Shown piece after piece: positions 54,395 to 63,763 of a stretch of 64,000 nucleotides of DNA. Source of the stretch: Bradyrhizobium sp. Ash2021 (GTDB lineage Bacteria > Pseudomonadota > Alphaproteobacteria > Rhizobiales > Xanthobacteraceae). The stretch lies in the NCBI RefSeq assembly GCF_031202265.1, contig NZ_CP100604.1, forward strand, positions 6,616,501 through 6,680,500, in the 5' to 3' direction. Each line of letters begins with the position of its first letter. The stretch's first letter is position 1. The notes below the pieces were generated by a model, which searched no databases, was not told the origin of the DNA, and saw nothing but the letters and a program-made list of their open reading frames with translations. Position numbers and translations under genes: made by a program.

Positions 54395-54916
54395 CGCAGT
54401 AAGTAGATCCGCAATCGTTGCAGACTTCTCAATCGACAACAGCCCCCCAACATCGTCGATGCCAAGGTCACCGAAGGTTCGCTCAAGTTTGATCTCGCCG
54501 CTTTCGACGTAATTTCCGAACAGCATCGACAGGACGCTCTTGCGAGCCGACGCGAGATAACTCACCTGCGTAACATCACCATACTTGAAAGCAATCTTTC
54601 CTCCCGGGACAACCATGAGCGAGGTCGTCGGAAGATCGCGGAGCATCATTATGACAGACGTGACGCTATCTGGCGTAAAGCCTGACTCATTTGTGCTGGA
54701 ATGCTCCTCCCAGGTTGCAGACGGGAAAACCGAAGAGCCTTCGCTGGTCTGAACATCCGCCGCCTCCCACGCATCGTTCGCCTGAAGGGCGCCTGCCGCG
54801 GTGGTGAGCAGTAGAGCGGCGAGAAAATCCCGGCGCCTCACTCGTGCGCCCAGGCTCGGGATTATTTCGTGTCTCACCTCACACCAAGCCTCCCTATTGC
54901 CGCCGAAAATTAGCAT
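54395..54916 (-). pseudogene. serine hydrolase (beta-lactamase/NylB-like), truncated
   Basis: The N-terminus has a Tat-type signal (RVRRRDFLAALLLTTAAGA), then VSYLASARKSVLSMLFGNYV with the catalytic SxxK motif and KSATIADLLTAKS. The frame then runs into epimerase sequence near 54395, so the second half of the enzyme is missing. Relatives include 6-aminohexanoate-dimer hydrolase and class C beta-lactamases. It cannot be functional. Confidence 0.75.
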
Positions 54917-55289
54917 GATGGAAGCTCGCGCGGGACTGCTTTCGCCTCTTTTCCGCCGCTGAAGGCTTGGTAGTCCGCCTTGGGTCCCTGGCTGTGTGAA
55001 AACGTGAAATCTTGCGAACGCTGGAGAATCTACTTCTCAGATCACGCGGCACTGGAGTTCAGTATGCTCTCCGTAGTCTCAGAAGCGGCGTCAGAAGGAA
55101 TGCTTTTCTCCGCAATTTGCGCGCCGTCGCGTTTTCACACGGTCAAGACCCCGTCGGCCGGTACCGTCCGGTCTACCCCAACAGGCAGACATCCTCAGAG
55201 CCTGGCGGCATGTCTCAAACGTGCCGATATTGTTGCAAAAGCTGAATGGCATTCCGGGGTAATGCTCGACCATCACGCTGGTGACCAAT
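54917..55289. other. 373-base region without a gene
   Basis: No intact gene; the left end is the upstream region of the truncated serine hydrolase and the right end is the break in the FUSC fragment. Short frames have atypical residues. Confidence 0.4.
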
Positions 55290-55381
55290 GCGACGACTAG
55301 CGCCAGTATCGATGCGGCGAACGTCTTCAAAGCGAAAATGAAATCCGCGCGGCGGATCGGAAACGGTTCTTCCGCGCGCAT
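55290..55381 (-). pseudogene. FUSC-type aromatic acid exporter, N-terminal fragment
   Basis: RAEEPFPIRRADFIFALKTF and AASILALVVALV match the first helix of FUSC/AaeB efflux proteins, then homology ends. It starts three bases after the MarR gene stop, as in intact marR-fusC operons of Bradyrhizobium, so a long exporter gene has been deleted after about 30 codons. Confidence 0.65.
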
Positions 55382-55383
55382 GA

Positions 55384-55857
55384 CTATTTCGCCTCTGAAA
55401 CAGTCTTCGCTTCATGCAGGCGGCTCGCCCGCTGCTCGATGCGCTGGAGTGTCTCGAAGGTTATCGCGAGCTCCTCGCTGCCAATATCCTTCAGCAGTCT
55501 CGCCCGCACGCGGCGCAGGACCCGGTTCATCTCCTCGACCTTGGCCTCGCCGGTCGCGGTGAGATGCAAGGTCTTGGCGCGCCTGTCGGTCGGATCCTCG
55601 CGGCGCTCCACCAGGCCTTCGGCCTGCAGCAGATCGATCAGCCGCACAAGCGAGGGTCCCTCGATCCCCAATTCGTCGGCCAGCACGCCCTGGCGAACCG
55701 TTTCCCCTTGCCGCGACAGCACCAGCAGCGGAACTGCGGTCGCGTATGACAGGCCGTGATCGGATAGCGCCTGGTCAGACTCGCGGCGCCAGATCCGGCC
55801 GAGCCTTGCGATCAGCCGGCCGATTTCAGCGTGGATACGGGCTTGCGATGGAGCCAT
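55384..55857 (-). CDS. MarR family transcriptional regulator
   Basis: The 157-residue protein has a winged helix with VRQGVLADELGIEGPSLVRL as the recognition region and GLVERREDPTDRRAKTLHLT as the wing. MarR proteins respond to aromatic acids or drugs. It was probably the repressor of the deleted FUSC exporter and may control the divergent MFS gene. The palindrome CAAAC-TATTA-GTTTG at 55875-55889 lies just upstream and is the likely operator. Confidence 0.92.
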   Translation of the reverse strand: MAPSQARIHAEIGRLIARLGRIWRRESDQALSDHGLSYATAVPLLVLSRQGETVRQGVLADELGIEGPSLVRLIDLLQAEGLVERREDPTDRRAKTLHLTATGEAKVEEMNRVLRRVRARLLKDIGSEELAITFETLQRIEQRASRLHEAKTVSEAK

Positions 55858-55874
55858 GCATATTGGATAGGACA

Positions 55875-55889
55875 CAAACTATTAGTTTG
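55875..55889. promoter_or_regulatory. MarR-type palindromic operator
   Basis: CAAACTATTAGTTTG has five-base arms around a five-base centre and lies in the divergent gap between the MarR gene and the MFS gene. Position and symmetry match MarR autoregulation of both genes. Confidence 0.6.
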
Positions 55890-55949
55890 CAACTATATAG
55901 GCTGGCATATTTCAGACGATCCCAAAAAAGCGAACGAGGACAACGCATT

Positions 55950-57239
55950 ATGGGCGCCGGCTCCACGACAGAGACACGGGGGACGATTCCGGGCGAAAGC
56001 AGCCTGGCGCTCATCCCGACCTTTGTCGTCGTGGCGGTGGATGCCACTGGGATGGGGATCATCCTGCCCCTGCTGCCGTTCTATTCGCAGCGGCTCGGCG
56101 CCACCCCGTTCCTCATCGGCGCACTGATTTCGGTCTATGCGATCTGCCAACTCATTGCCGGCCCGGTCGTCGGCATGCTCTCGAACCGCTACGGCCGCCG
56201 CAAGGTTTTGGTCGTGAGCCAGATCGGGACCTGCGTTGGCTTCGTGCTACTCGCGATGGCGCCCAGCCTCACGCTGGTGTTCTTGGCACGCATCATCGAT
56301 GGACTTACGTCCGGCAATATCTCCGTGGCTCACGCCTACGCCGCCGAGCACAGCGCGCCCTCGACTCGCAAGCAGGCGCTCGGCATGACCAGCGGAGCGA
56401 TTGGAACCGGATTGCTGGTGGGCCCTGCGCTCTCGGGCATTCTCGTCCACTATGGCGACACCGCGCCGGTGTGGGCAGCAACGGCCTTGTCGCTGATCAG
56501 CATTCTTGCCACGATCGTCCTGCTGCCGCCGGATCACTCGGCCTCCGAACCGCTCTACCAGCAGCGCGCGCCTGAGCCGACGCTGGCGCGCACGATACTC
56601 GGGATGCGCTATGCGTGGCACCTGCTCGGCCTGCTCATCGTGTTCTTCTTCGTGAACTCGATGTTCCTGTCGCAGATTGGCCTTTTCCTGTCGGCGCGGT
56701 TCAGCTGGGACGGGCATCCATTCGGCGCCCGCGAACTCGGCTCGATGTTCGCCTATGCCGGCTTCATCAACCTGGTCGTCCAGGGTTTTCTGATCACGCG
56801 CGCCAACCAGTTCGCATCCGATCGCAGCATCGTCATAGCGGCGTTTGCCTGCATGGGCCTTGGATTTCTGGGCCTTGCGATCAGGAACGGCATCGGCCTG
56901 CTCGCGGTGTTCCTGACGCTGATCATCATTGGCACCATGTTCACCCGCAGCACGCTAACGGCAGAACTGTCGCGCAGCACGGCAATGAATCGCCAGGGCA
57001 TGATCATGGGCCTCAATCAATCGCTGATGTCAGGCGCCAACATTAGCGCCCCGCTCGTGAGTGGTGCGCTGATCGGTCACCAGCTCTTCGTCATCTGGCC
57101 GCTTGCGATGGCGGCGATTGCAATGATCGGTGCGGTGCTGGCGAGACAGTTTCTTGCGCATGCACAGCCCGCACGCGAACGCTTCGAGCACGGCAGCATT
57201 GCCTCAAATCATCGCGCACGAAAATCGCCTAAAGTATAG
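55950..57239 (+). CDS. MFS drug-type efflux transporter
   Basis: The 429-residue membrane protein has about twelve helices and the TetA-like motif A GMLSNRYGRRKVLVVSQIGT between helices 2 and 3. IIDGLTSGNISVAHAYAAEH is the conserved helix 4 region of drug/H+ antiporters. It is divergent from marR across a palindrome, so it is probably the regulated efflux pump. The ligand is unknown. Confidence 0.9.
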   Translation: MGAGSTTETRGTIPGESSLALIPTFVVVAVDATGMGIILPLLPFYSQRLGATPFLIGALISVYAICQLIAGPVVGMLSNRYGRRKVLVVSQIGTCVGFVLLAMAPSLTLVFLARIIDGLTSGNISVAHAYAAEHSAPSTRKQALGMTSGAIGTGLLVGPALSGILVHYGDTAPVWAATALSLISILATIVLLPPDHSASEPLYQQRAPEPTLARTILGMRYAWHLLGLLIVFFFVNSMFLSQIGLFLSARFSWDGHPFGARELGSMFAYAGFINLVVQGFLITRANQFASDRSIVIAAFACMGLGFLGLAIRNGIGLLAVFLTLIIIGTMFTRSTLTAELSRSTAMNRQGMIMGLNQSLMSGANISAPLVSGALIGHQLFVIWPLAMAAIAMIGAVLARQFLAHAQPARERFEHGSIASNHRARKSPKV

Positions 57240-57254
57240 GCACTTGAAAGAATA

Positions 57255-57276
57255 GTCGGAGTGGCGGGATTCGAAT
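57255..57276 (-). repeat. tRNA 3'-end copy, possible island attachment remnant
   Basis: The minus strand reads TTCGAAT followed by CCCGCCACTCCGAC, the T-loop and 3' acceptor strand of a tRNA, but the 5' half and the paired T-stem are absent. Integrative elements using the 3' end of tRNA genes leave such copies. It lies at the edge between the decayed zone and the aromatic operon. Confidence 0.45.
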
Positions 57277-57422
57277 CTGCACCCAGCGTTCCGCACGCTG
57301 TGAACATCTTCTAAATTGTCGATCTTTCTTGCTGCTGTGGCGAATGCGCTCACCACGTTTTGCTCATGCTCGTTTTGTCTTTCATTGCGGCGCTCGATCG
57401 ACGGCTGCCCGGCCCGGCAGAT

Positions 57423-57617
57423 CTAGCTCACAGACTCCTTCGCCAACGGCGCGAAGGTATCCTCGAGTATGATTTTGATGGTATGGGCGCAGCGGCCGCA
57501 TTTCGCCACACAGCCGAGCGTGGCGTAGACCCTTCTCATCTGCGCACTGGATACGGCGGTTGCGATCGCAGATCTTACTTGACCGTCGGTGAGGACGTTA
57601 CAGCTGCAGATGATCAC
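57423..57617 (-). CDS. BFD-like [2Fe-2S] ferredoxin
   Basis: The 64-residue protein has IICSCNVLTDGQVRSAI and ATLGCVAKCGRCAHTIKIIL, so four cysteines (CxC and CxxC) match the bacterioferritin-associated ferredoxin fold, a 2Fe-2S helical protein that donates electrons to release iron from bacterioferritin. The start is GTG and overlaps the stop of the small gene upstream in a GTGA arrangement. Confidence 0.85.
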   Translation of the reverse strand: MIICSCNVLTDGQVRSAIATAVSSAQMRRVYATLGCVAKCGRCAHTIKIILEDTFAPLAKESVS

Positions 57618-57787
57618 GTCGCGCTCCTGGCTGGTGGGAGCTTCAGCGCTGGCGCGATGAAGCCGACCGCGGTTGTGTCGAAGCCGTCAGCGGCGCCGAT
57701 GGGGAAAAAGACGTTAGAACCGTGGTCCGAAACGGACCAAATGGGGGCATAGGCGAGTTCCTGAATATCGACGGCCAGGGCAGACAT
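57614..57787 (-). CDS. small hypothetical protein coupled to the BFD-like gene
   Basis: A 57-residue frame starts MSALAVDIQELAYAPIWSVS and continues NVFFPIGAADGFDTTAVGFI. GAGAGGAAGG upstream of the ATG and the TGA overlapping the GTG start of the ferredoxin gene support translation. I do not know its function. It was found by reading the strand codon by codon; it is short enough to be missed by most gene callers. Confidence 0.6.
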   Translation of the reverse strand: MSALAVDIQELAYAPIWSVSDHGSNVFFPIGAADGFDTTAVGFIAPALKLPPARSAT

Positions 57788-58108
57788 GACGTTGGTCCTT
57801 CCTCTCGAAAACCACAGTAGTGATCGCTACGCGCCCAAGACAGGATCATTTGTATCTATTTTGATACCCGCCGAGTATGAGGCCTCATGCGCCGTCATCC
57901 AGGCGTCAAGCTTGCACAGCACTTCGGGCTGAACGATCCCGACCTCCTCCGCGCCCAGGACGCGACGCTTCCAGCCAAAATTGTCATGGCGCCGGCCTCG
58001 ATGGCCGCTGCTACAGCCACCAGATCTCACATTTCTGGGATTCCGGCGCTCCTGTAATAAGAACTGCCGCACCCGCACCTCAATGCCAGCTTCAGAAGCC
58101 CGCGCCAA
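57788..58108. other. 321-base gap between ferredoxin pair and BKACE gene
   Basis: No clear gene. Minus-strand frames contain pieces such as EVGIVQPEVLCKLDAWMTAH that may be the tail of a decayed gene, but no start or homology is visible. Confidence 0.35.
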
Positions 58109-58942
58109 TCACTGGGCTGCGCGAAGGCCGAGCGCATTCCGTGCCTCGGCCGGTGTCGCCGGCCTGCAGCCGTGCTTCTGGATCAAACCCACTGCGACGC
58201 TCACGAGCTCGGCATTGCCGGATGCGAGGCGATCCCTGCTGATCCGAATGTTGTCCTCCATGCCCGTACGCACCGCATTCGCGCCGCGCTGCAGGGCCCA
58301 TTCCATGACCTGCGATTGATGGCGACCTATGCCGGCCGCGGTCCAGGTCGCGCCGGGAATGACGCGCCTGGTTTCCGCAACCAAAATATCGAGCAGATGT
58401 TCGTCCGCGGGCAGCGCGTTCTGGACTCCCATAACGAATTGCACGTGCGGTCTCGGCGGCATAAGACCGGCATCGATCAGCCACTTCGCACCGTGAATGT
58501 GCGACAGGTCGAAGATCTCGATCTCGGGCGCAATCTCAAACTGCTTCATTTGAGTTGCAAGATCGAGCACCAACGCCGCGGGATTCTCGTACACAATCGT
58601 GGGAAAGTTCGTCGATCCGGTCGAGAGCGAGGCCATGTCCGGTCGATGTACGAGCGAGAGGCCGCGTGCAGCAGGATCGCGCCCCCTGCCCCCCGTCGAG
58701 AACTGTACAATCATGCCCGGGCAGTGCTTCCGCACGCCCGCCTGAACCTCGGCTAACCGATCCGGATCCGAGGACGGGGACTCATCATCGTTGCGCACGT
58801 GGATGTGAACCAGGGTCGCCCCGGCCTTGTAGGCTGCGTGTGTGGATTCGATCTGCTCTACAGGCAAGACCGGCAGCGCCGGATTATCCTTCCTGCGCGG
58901 AACCGAACCGGTGATTGCAACGGAGATGATGATCGGGCGCAT
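58109..58942 (-). CDS. BKACE (DUF849) family beta-keto acid cleavage enzyme
   Basis: The 277-residue TIM-barrel protein has IISVAITGSVPRRKDNPALP, AGATLVHIHVRNDDESPSSD with the zinc histidines, VQFSTGGRGRDP and FDLSHIHGAKWLIDAGLM, all BKACE features. The family condenses a beta-keto acid with acetyl-CoA and cleaves it to acetoacetate and an acyl-CoA. It follows benD by ten bases and is the last gene of the ben operon, an unusual partner because benzoate breakdown does not need it. Confidence 0.9.
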   Translation of the reverse strand: MRPIIISVAITGSVPRRKDNPALPVLPVEQIESTHAAYKAGATLVHIHVRNDDESPSSDPDRLAEVQAGVRKHCPGMIVQFSTGGRGRDPAARGLSLVHRPDMASLSTGSTNFPTIVYENPAALVLDLATQMKQFEIAPEIEIFDLSHIHGAKWLIDAGLMPPRPHVQFVMGVQNALPADEHLLDILVAETRRVIPGATWTAAGIGRHQSQVMEWALQRGANAVRTGMEDNIRISRDRLASGNAELVSVAVGLIQKHGCRPATPAEARNALGLRAAQ

Positions 58943-58952
58943 TCGGGTTCCT

Positions 58953-59741
58953 CTATTGACCCTGGTCGCCGCCGCCGACCGGCAGCACGGTGCCAGTAAT
59001 ATAGGAGGCGGCATCCGACGCGAGAAAGAGGATCGCGGCCGACATTTCGCGCAAGAGACCGTAGCGCCTCATGTGACTTGACCCAAGCGTCTGGGCAACG
59101 ACCTCCTCGATCCAGCCTTTCTCATCGTCGCTCGGGACGAGAGCATTGCGTGGTACGCCACGTGGCGGCGCAGTCGTCCCTCCCGGGGCGACCGCATTGA
59201 CGCGGATATTCCTTGTCCCCAGCTCGAAGCCGAGCGACGCGGTCAACGCATTCACGGCGCCTTTCGCTGCGGAGTACGGAGCGCGGTTGACTCCCCTCGT
59301 TGCGACCGAAGAAACATTTACTATCGCCCCCCGGCCCTGGTCGAGCATGTAGGGCAGTGCCGCACGGCAGCCCCAGAGCGTGGGAAACAGCGAGCGCTGC
59401 ACTTCAGCTACGATCTCTTTCTCGTCGAAGTGCTGGAACGGCTTCATCCAGATTGCACCGCCGACGTTCGTTACCAGAATGTCGATGGCTCCATGCGCCT
59501 TGTGTGCCGCGTTCATCGCCTCCACATTGCCGTCCCAGGTTTCGAGATCTGCGATCGTAGCGGTGGCCTGACCTCCAGAACGGGTAATCTCAGCGGCAAC
59601 GAACTCGACGAGCGGCGACCGGTCAATCAACGTGACGCACGCGCCTTCGCCAGCCGCATCGATCGCAACCTGCTTGCCGATGCCTTGCGCCGCTCCGGTG
59701 ACAACCATGCTCTTGCGCGCGAAGCGGGATGCGGAACTCAT
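58953..59741 (-). CDS. benD: 1,6-dihydroxycyclohexadiene carboxylate dehydrogenase
   Basis: The 262-residue SDR enzyme has the NAD-binding turn SMVVTGAAQGIGKQVAIDAA, the structural segment IDILVTNVGGAIWMKPF, the catalytic serine at IVNVSSVATRG and the YSAAK pair. BenD oxidises the cis-diol made from benzoate by BenABC and releases CO2, giving catechol. It overlaps benC by four bases. Confidence 0.9.
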   Translation of the reverse strand: MSSASRFARKSMVVTGAAQGIGKQVAIDAAGEGACVTLIDRSPLVEFVAAEITRSGGQATATIADLETWDGNVEAMNAAHKAHGAIDILVTNVGGAIWMKPFQHFDEKEIVAEVQRSLFPTLWGCRAALPYMLDQGRGAIVNVSSVATRGVNRAPYSAAKGAVNALTASLGFELGTRNIRVNAVAPGGTTAPPRGVPRNALVPSDDEKGWIEEVVAQTLGSSHMRRYGLLREMSAAILFLASDAASYITGTVLPVGGGDQGQ

Positions 59742-60754
59742 TTGTGCGCCTCGGACGGTGAAAATTTCTCGTAATGGAAACTCGTGGGAACGACACCCTT
59801 CTCGTGGAGGTGCGCGCGTACAGCGTCGACCATGGGCGGCGGGCCGCAGAGATAGACGTCCACATTGCCGCCGTTCAACGCTGTCTCAGGCAGATGGTGG
59901 GTGACGTAACCCTTCCGCGGATGCGTGCTATCTGCGGCCGCGACGACGGTGGTGAAGGTAAAGTTTGGAATTTTCGCAGCAAAGGCCTCCAGCTTGTCGA
60001 GCTCGACGAGATCGGCATCGTTGGTGACGCCATAGACCATGTGAACAGGTTGGTTCGCGCCCCCGCGTTCCAACTCCTCAAGCATCGCCAGAAACGGCGC
60101 CAGTCCGGTGCCGCCGGCGAGAAACAACACAGGCCTTGTGACATCGCGCAGATAGAAACTCCCGATCGGGCCTGCGATGGTTACCACGTCTCCTGCCTTC
60201 GCCCGCTCGGCCAGATAGGATGACATCAATCCGCCGGGGATGTTGCGCACCAGGAATTGAACGACCCCGTCGCGTGGCATGGACGAGAAGGAGTACGAGC
60301 GCGTTTGCGTCGTGCCCGGAACCGAGACGTTAACGTATTGTCCGGGCAGATAGCGCATCCCGCCTGGATCTTTCAGCGCGAGCGAAAAGCCTATCGAGGA
60401 CGCAGAAAGCTGTTGGACCGCTTCGATCTCGGCCGACATCGAGCCAGCCTTCACTTTGCAAATGGTCGAGGAGGCCGGAATGCGAAGCACGCAATCGGAT
60501 TTCACCTTCATCTGACAGGTGAGAACCTGCCGCTCGGCCGCCTCGTCCTCGGTCAGCGCATCATCTATGTAACTGCCAAGACTATAATCACCGGACTCAC
60601 AATGGCACTTGCAGGTGCCGCAGGCGCCGTCCCGGCAATCGAGCGGGATGTTAAGACCGGCCCGATAGGCGGCGTCCGCAACCAGCTCATCGGGCCGTGC
60701 CTCGATGAAGCGCGTCACTCCATCCTCGAAGTTGAGGGCAATGCGGTGCACCAT
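59738..60754 (-). CDS. benC: benzoate dioxygenase electron-transfer component
   Basis: The 338-residue reductase has an N-terminal 2Fe-2S ferredoxin (PLDCRDGACGTCKCHCESGD), an FAD domain with the TRSYSFSSMPRD motif, and an NAD domain beginning LFLAGGTGLAPFLAMLEELE. It transfers electrons from NADH to the BenAB oxygenase. Domain order is normal. It lies 26 bases after benB and overlaps benD. Confidence 0.94.
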   Translation of the reverse strand: MVHRIALNFEDGVTRFIEARPDELVADAAYRAGLNIPLDCRDGACGTCKCHCESGDYSLGSYIDDALTEDEAAERQVLTCQMKVKSDCVLRIPASSTICKVKAGSMSAEIEAVQQLSASSIGFSLALKDPGGMRYLPGQYVNVSVPGTTQTRSYSFSSMPRDGVVQFLVRNIPGGLMSSYLAERAKAGDVVTIAGPIGSFYLRDVTRPVLFLAGGTGLAPFLAMLEELERGGANQPVHMVYGVTNDADLVELDKLEAFAAKIPNFTFTTVVAAADSTHPRKGYVTHHLPETALNGGNVDVYLCGPPPMVDAVRAHLHEKGVVPTSFHYEKFSPSEAHK

Positions 60755-60780
60755 GTCCTAGTTCCTCCCGACTTGCTTTG

Positions 60781-61305
60781 TCAGATGTGGTAGATGTCGA
60801 CCACGTGATGGATGTAGTCGTTCTTCAGTACGACCCTCTTCTCGGTGATCGCGAAGCTCTCACCCGAGGTATCGATGGTGTAGAACGAAGCACCGAAATA
60901 GGTGTCGGTCGTTTTGTAACGAAAACTCAACGAGACCCAGTTGAACCTCACCTTTACAAGACCATCTGCTGCTTCCAGCAGTTCCACGTTGCTGATGTTG
61001 TGCGACGTGCGAGGCTCGGGCAGGCTCGTCGCGCTCGATCGCTCGGTGCGGATGCGGAACACCCGATCTTCAAGACCCTGCTTCGAGCCGTACCAGATCA
61101 GCGAAATTTCGCGCTGGGGATCTTCGGTCAGAGTGTCGTCATCGTCCCACGCCGGCATCCAGAACGTGGCGGTCGGCGCATAGTGCGCGAGCCAACCGTC
61201 CCAGTCCTTGTCATCGAGGCAACGGACCTCTGAGTACAGGAAAGCCTGGACTTGCTCGATGGTGACGGGCCGACCGTTCGGGACGGGCATCGGAATGACA
61301 GACAT
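60781..61305 (-). CDS. benB: benzoate dioxygenase small subunit
   Basis: The 174-residue protein has the ring-hydroxylating beta-subunit fold, with RCLDDKDWDGWLAHYAPTAT and FWMPAWDDDDTLTEDPQREI near the start. The beta subunit supports the oxygenase hexamer but is not catalytic. It is 92 bases downstream of benA. Length is usual for BenB. Confidence 0.93.
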   Translation of the reverse strand: MSVIPMPVPNGRPVTIEQVQAFLYSEVRCLDDKDWDGWLAHYAPTATFWMPAWDDDDTLTEDPQREISLIWYGSKQGLEDRVFRIRTERSSATSLPEPRTSHNISNVELLEAADGLVKVRFNWVSLSFRYKTTDTYFGASFYTIDTSGESFAITEKRVVLKNDYIHHVVDIYHI

Positions 61306-61397
61306 AGGCAGCCTCCCCATGATTGCGGTCATGGATCTTGGTGAAGTGATCTAAGGATGATCGCACCCGTCGGCGCGACCTCAGTCGAAGCGGGGCG

Positions 61398-62741
61398 TCA
61401 GCCGGCGACCGCTTTGACGAGCGCGTCCTTCCAGTAGCGGTGCTGGACCACAAACAAACCCTCGTCCTCGGTCTTGGCGCCGCTGAGCAGCGGCTTCAGC
61501 CCGATCGCGTCGGCGTCCCTGTCGGGGCCGTTGATCCAGTGCGTGGCGCCACGCGAAAGATCGTTCCATGGGGCATTCCGCGCGCCATATCCGATCTGGC
61601 AGGAACGAAACTCTTCAAGATCATCCGGCGTCGCCATGCCGGACGCGTTGAAGAAATCCTCGTACTGGCGAATACGGCGCGCACGAGCCTCGGCGCTCTC
61701 GCCTTTCGGCGCGATGCAGTAGATCGTCACCTCCGTCTTGTCGACAGAGATTGGCCGATACGTGCGGATCTGCGACGAGAACTGATCCATGAGGTAGAGG
61801 TTCGGGTAGAGGCAGAGGTTTCGCGATTTCTCGATCATCCAATCCGCACGGGCCTCGCCGAACTTGGCGACCAGCTCTTCGCGCCTTTCGTAAAGCGGCC
61901 GGTCCTGGGGATTCGCCCAGTTAGTCCATAGCAGCAGATGCCCGTGCTCGAAGGAGTAGAAGCCGCCGCCCTGCTTGGCCCAGCCGCCGGCATCCATCGC
62001 TCGGATTGTGTCCTTGGTCGCCGCTGCCTCGGCGGCGGCCTTACGCTGGTTGGTGGTGGCGGCATAATTCCAGTGCACGGATGCGACATGATAGCCATCC
62101 GCACCATTCTCGGTCTGCAGTTTCCAATTGCCATCGTAGATGTACGATGAACTCCCGCGCAAAACCTCCAGGCCTTCGGGCGACTGGTCGACGATCAAGT
62201 CAATGATCTTCCTTGCTTCGCCCAGGTGCTCCTCAAGCGGCTTCACATCGGCATTGAGACTGCCGAACAGGAATCCGCGGTAGTTCTCGAAACGCGCGAC
62301 CTTCGTCAGGTCATGCGAACCGTTCTTGTTGAAGTTCTCGGGATATCCAGCACCCTCTGGATCCTTCGCCTTGAGCAACTTGCCGGCGTTGTTGAAGGTC
62401 CAACCGTGGAACGGACAGGTATAGCTCGACTTGTTGCCGCGCTTGTGGCGGCAAATCATGGCGCCACGATGCGAGCACGCGTTGAGGAAAGCGTGGAGCT
62501 CACCTTTGCGATCCCGCGAGATGACGATCGGCTGGCGGCCGATGTAGCCGGTGATGTAGTCGTTGTTGTTGGGGATCTGGCTCTCATGAGCAAGATAGAT
62601 CCAGTTCCCTTCCCAGATGTGCTTCATCTCCAGCTCGAACAGCTCGAGGTCCGTGAAGATGTCGCGACGGCAGCGGAAGACGCCCGTCTCGGAGTTATCC
62701 TCGACGGAGGCTTCCAGGCGTTCGATGACCTTGTCTGACAT
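61398..62741 (-). CDS. benA: benzoate dioxygenase large subunit
   Basis: The 447-residue oxygenase has the Rieske motif [20 protein letters not shown] followed by [10 protein letters not shown], and the mononuclear-iron region [20 protein letters not shown] with its histidine ligands. It adds O2 to benzoate to give the cis-diol. A start three codons upstream (GTG) is possible, but ATG at 62741 has GGAG at a better distance. It is the third gene of the catC-catA-ben operon, 53 bases downstream of catA. Substituted benzoates are possible substrates. Confidence 0.94.
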   Translation of the reverse strand: MSDKVIERLEASVEDNSETGVFRCRRDIFTDLELFELEMKHIWEGNWIYLAHESQIPNNNDYITGYIGRQPIVISRDRKGELHAFLNACSHRGAMICRHKRGNKSSYTCPFHGWTFNNAGKLLKAKDPEGAGYPENFNKNGSHDLTKVARFENYRGFLFGSLNADVKPLEEHLGEARKIIDLIVDQSPEGLEVLRGSSSYIYDGNWKLQTENGADGYHVASVHWNYAATTNQRKAAAEAAATKDTIRAMDAGGWAKQGGGFYSFEHGHLLLWTNWANPQDRPLYERREELVAKFGEARADWMIEKSRNLCLYPNLYLMDQFSSQIRTYRPISVDKTEVTIYCIAPKGESAEARARRIRQYEDFFNASGMATPDDLEEFRSCQIGYGARNAPWNDLSRGATHWINGPDRDADAIGLKPLLSGAKTEDEGLFVVQHRYWKDALVKAVAG

Positions 62742-62794
62742 GGGCGTCACTCCGCTCGTGGGTGGACCGGCGTTTCCGGCGCTTGAGACTGGCC

Positions 62795-63724
62795 TCAGGC
62801 GGCGACCGCATGCGCGCGATGCACGATCGTGCTCGGCGCACCGGCGGTTTCCCGGGTCAATTTGAAATCGAACCGAATACGGGCGAACGGCTTGTTAAGG
62901 CCGGCCTTGTGGATCTCCTCGGCGTTCGACACACGCTCGACCGGCGGGATCAGATCATTCCGGGTTCCGAAAGCGAAATCATCGTGCAGATACTTGTCGC
63001 CGTCGATGTTGATCTGCGTCGTGAGCTGGCGACAGCCCGGCGCCGTCACAAAGAAGTGGATGTGTGCCGGACGCTGGCCATGGCGGCCGAGCTTCGTCAG
63101 CAGCTGCTCCGTGTTCGAGCCGGGCGGGCAGCCATAGCCCGATGGCATGATCGAACGGAAGCGGTAGCGACCTTCGCGATCGGTCTCGATGCGCCGACGC
63201 AGGTTGTAGGGCGACTGCGCCGGACCGAAGAATGAGTAGAAACCGAATGAATTGGCGTGCCAAACGTCGACGATTGCGCCCGCCACCGGATTCCCCGCGA
63301 TGTCGGACACCTGGCCCTCCATGAACAGGATCTCGCCTTCGTCCGTGCCGTCATCGAGGCGCGCCTCCCCCTTCACCAGCGGAGCACCGGCGACGTAGAG
63401 CGGCCCCTCGATCGTTCGGGTCGTGCCCCCGCCGAGACCCGCGCGGCGCTCGGCTTCATCAAGACGCAGGTCAAGAAAGTGTTCGAGCGCGGTGCCGGGT
63501 ACGACCAGGCCCAGCTCATTCGCCTTGGCCGCCTCGCCGATATAGGCGATTGCGCTCCAGAACTCGTTCATGGACACGTCGAGGTCGTCAATGGCGACCA
63601 TGACGTCATGAAGCAACCGGTTAAACACCTCCTTGAGGCGTGGATCGCCTTGATCATTGTCCAGCCCAGCGGCCTTCGCTGCGAGTTCCTTGATTGTGGT
63701 TTTGTTGATCAGATTGGCAGGCAT
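62795..63724 (-). CDS. catA: catechol 1,2-dioxygenase
   Basis: The 309-residue intradiol dioxygenase has the N-terminal helical domain, the beta-core segment [20 protein letters not shown] with the first iron tyrosine, [19 protein letters not shown] with the second, and [16 protein letters not shown] with the two histidine ligands. All four Fe(III) ligands are present. It cleaves catechol to cis,cis-muconate. It precedes benA in the operon, so ring attack and cleavage are coexpressed. Confidence 0.95.
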   Translation of the reverse strand: MPANLINKTTIKELAAKAAGLDNDQGDPRLKEVFNRLLHDVMVAIDDLDVSMNEFWSAIAYIGEAAKANELGLVVPGTALEHFLDLRLDEAERRAGLGGGTTRTIEGPLYVAGAPLVKGEARLDDGTDEGEILFMEGQVSDIAGNPVAGAIVDVWHANSFGFYSFFGPAQSPYNLRRRIETDREGRYRFRSIMPSGYGCPPGSNTEQLLTKLGRHGQRPAHIHFFVTAPGCRQLTTQINIDGDKYLHDDFAFGTRNDLIPPVERVSNAEEIHKAGLNKPFARIRFDFKLTRETAGAPSTIVHRAHAVAA

Positions 63725-63763
63725 TGGCGTTCTCCCTTTGATGAAGCTCAATTGATCCGAAAT

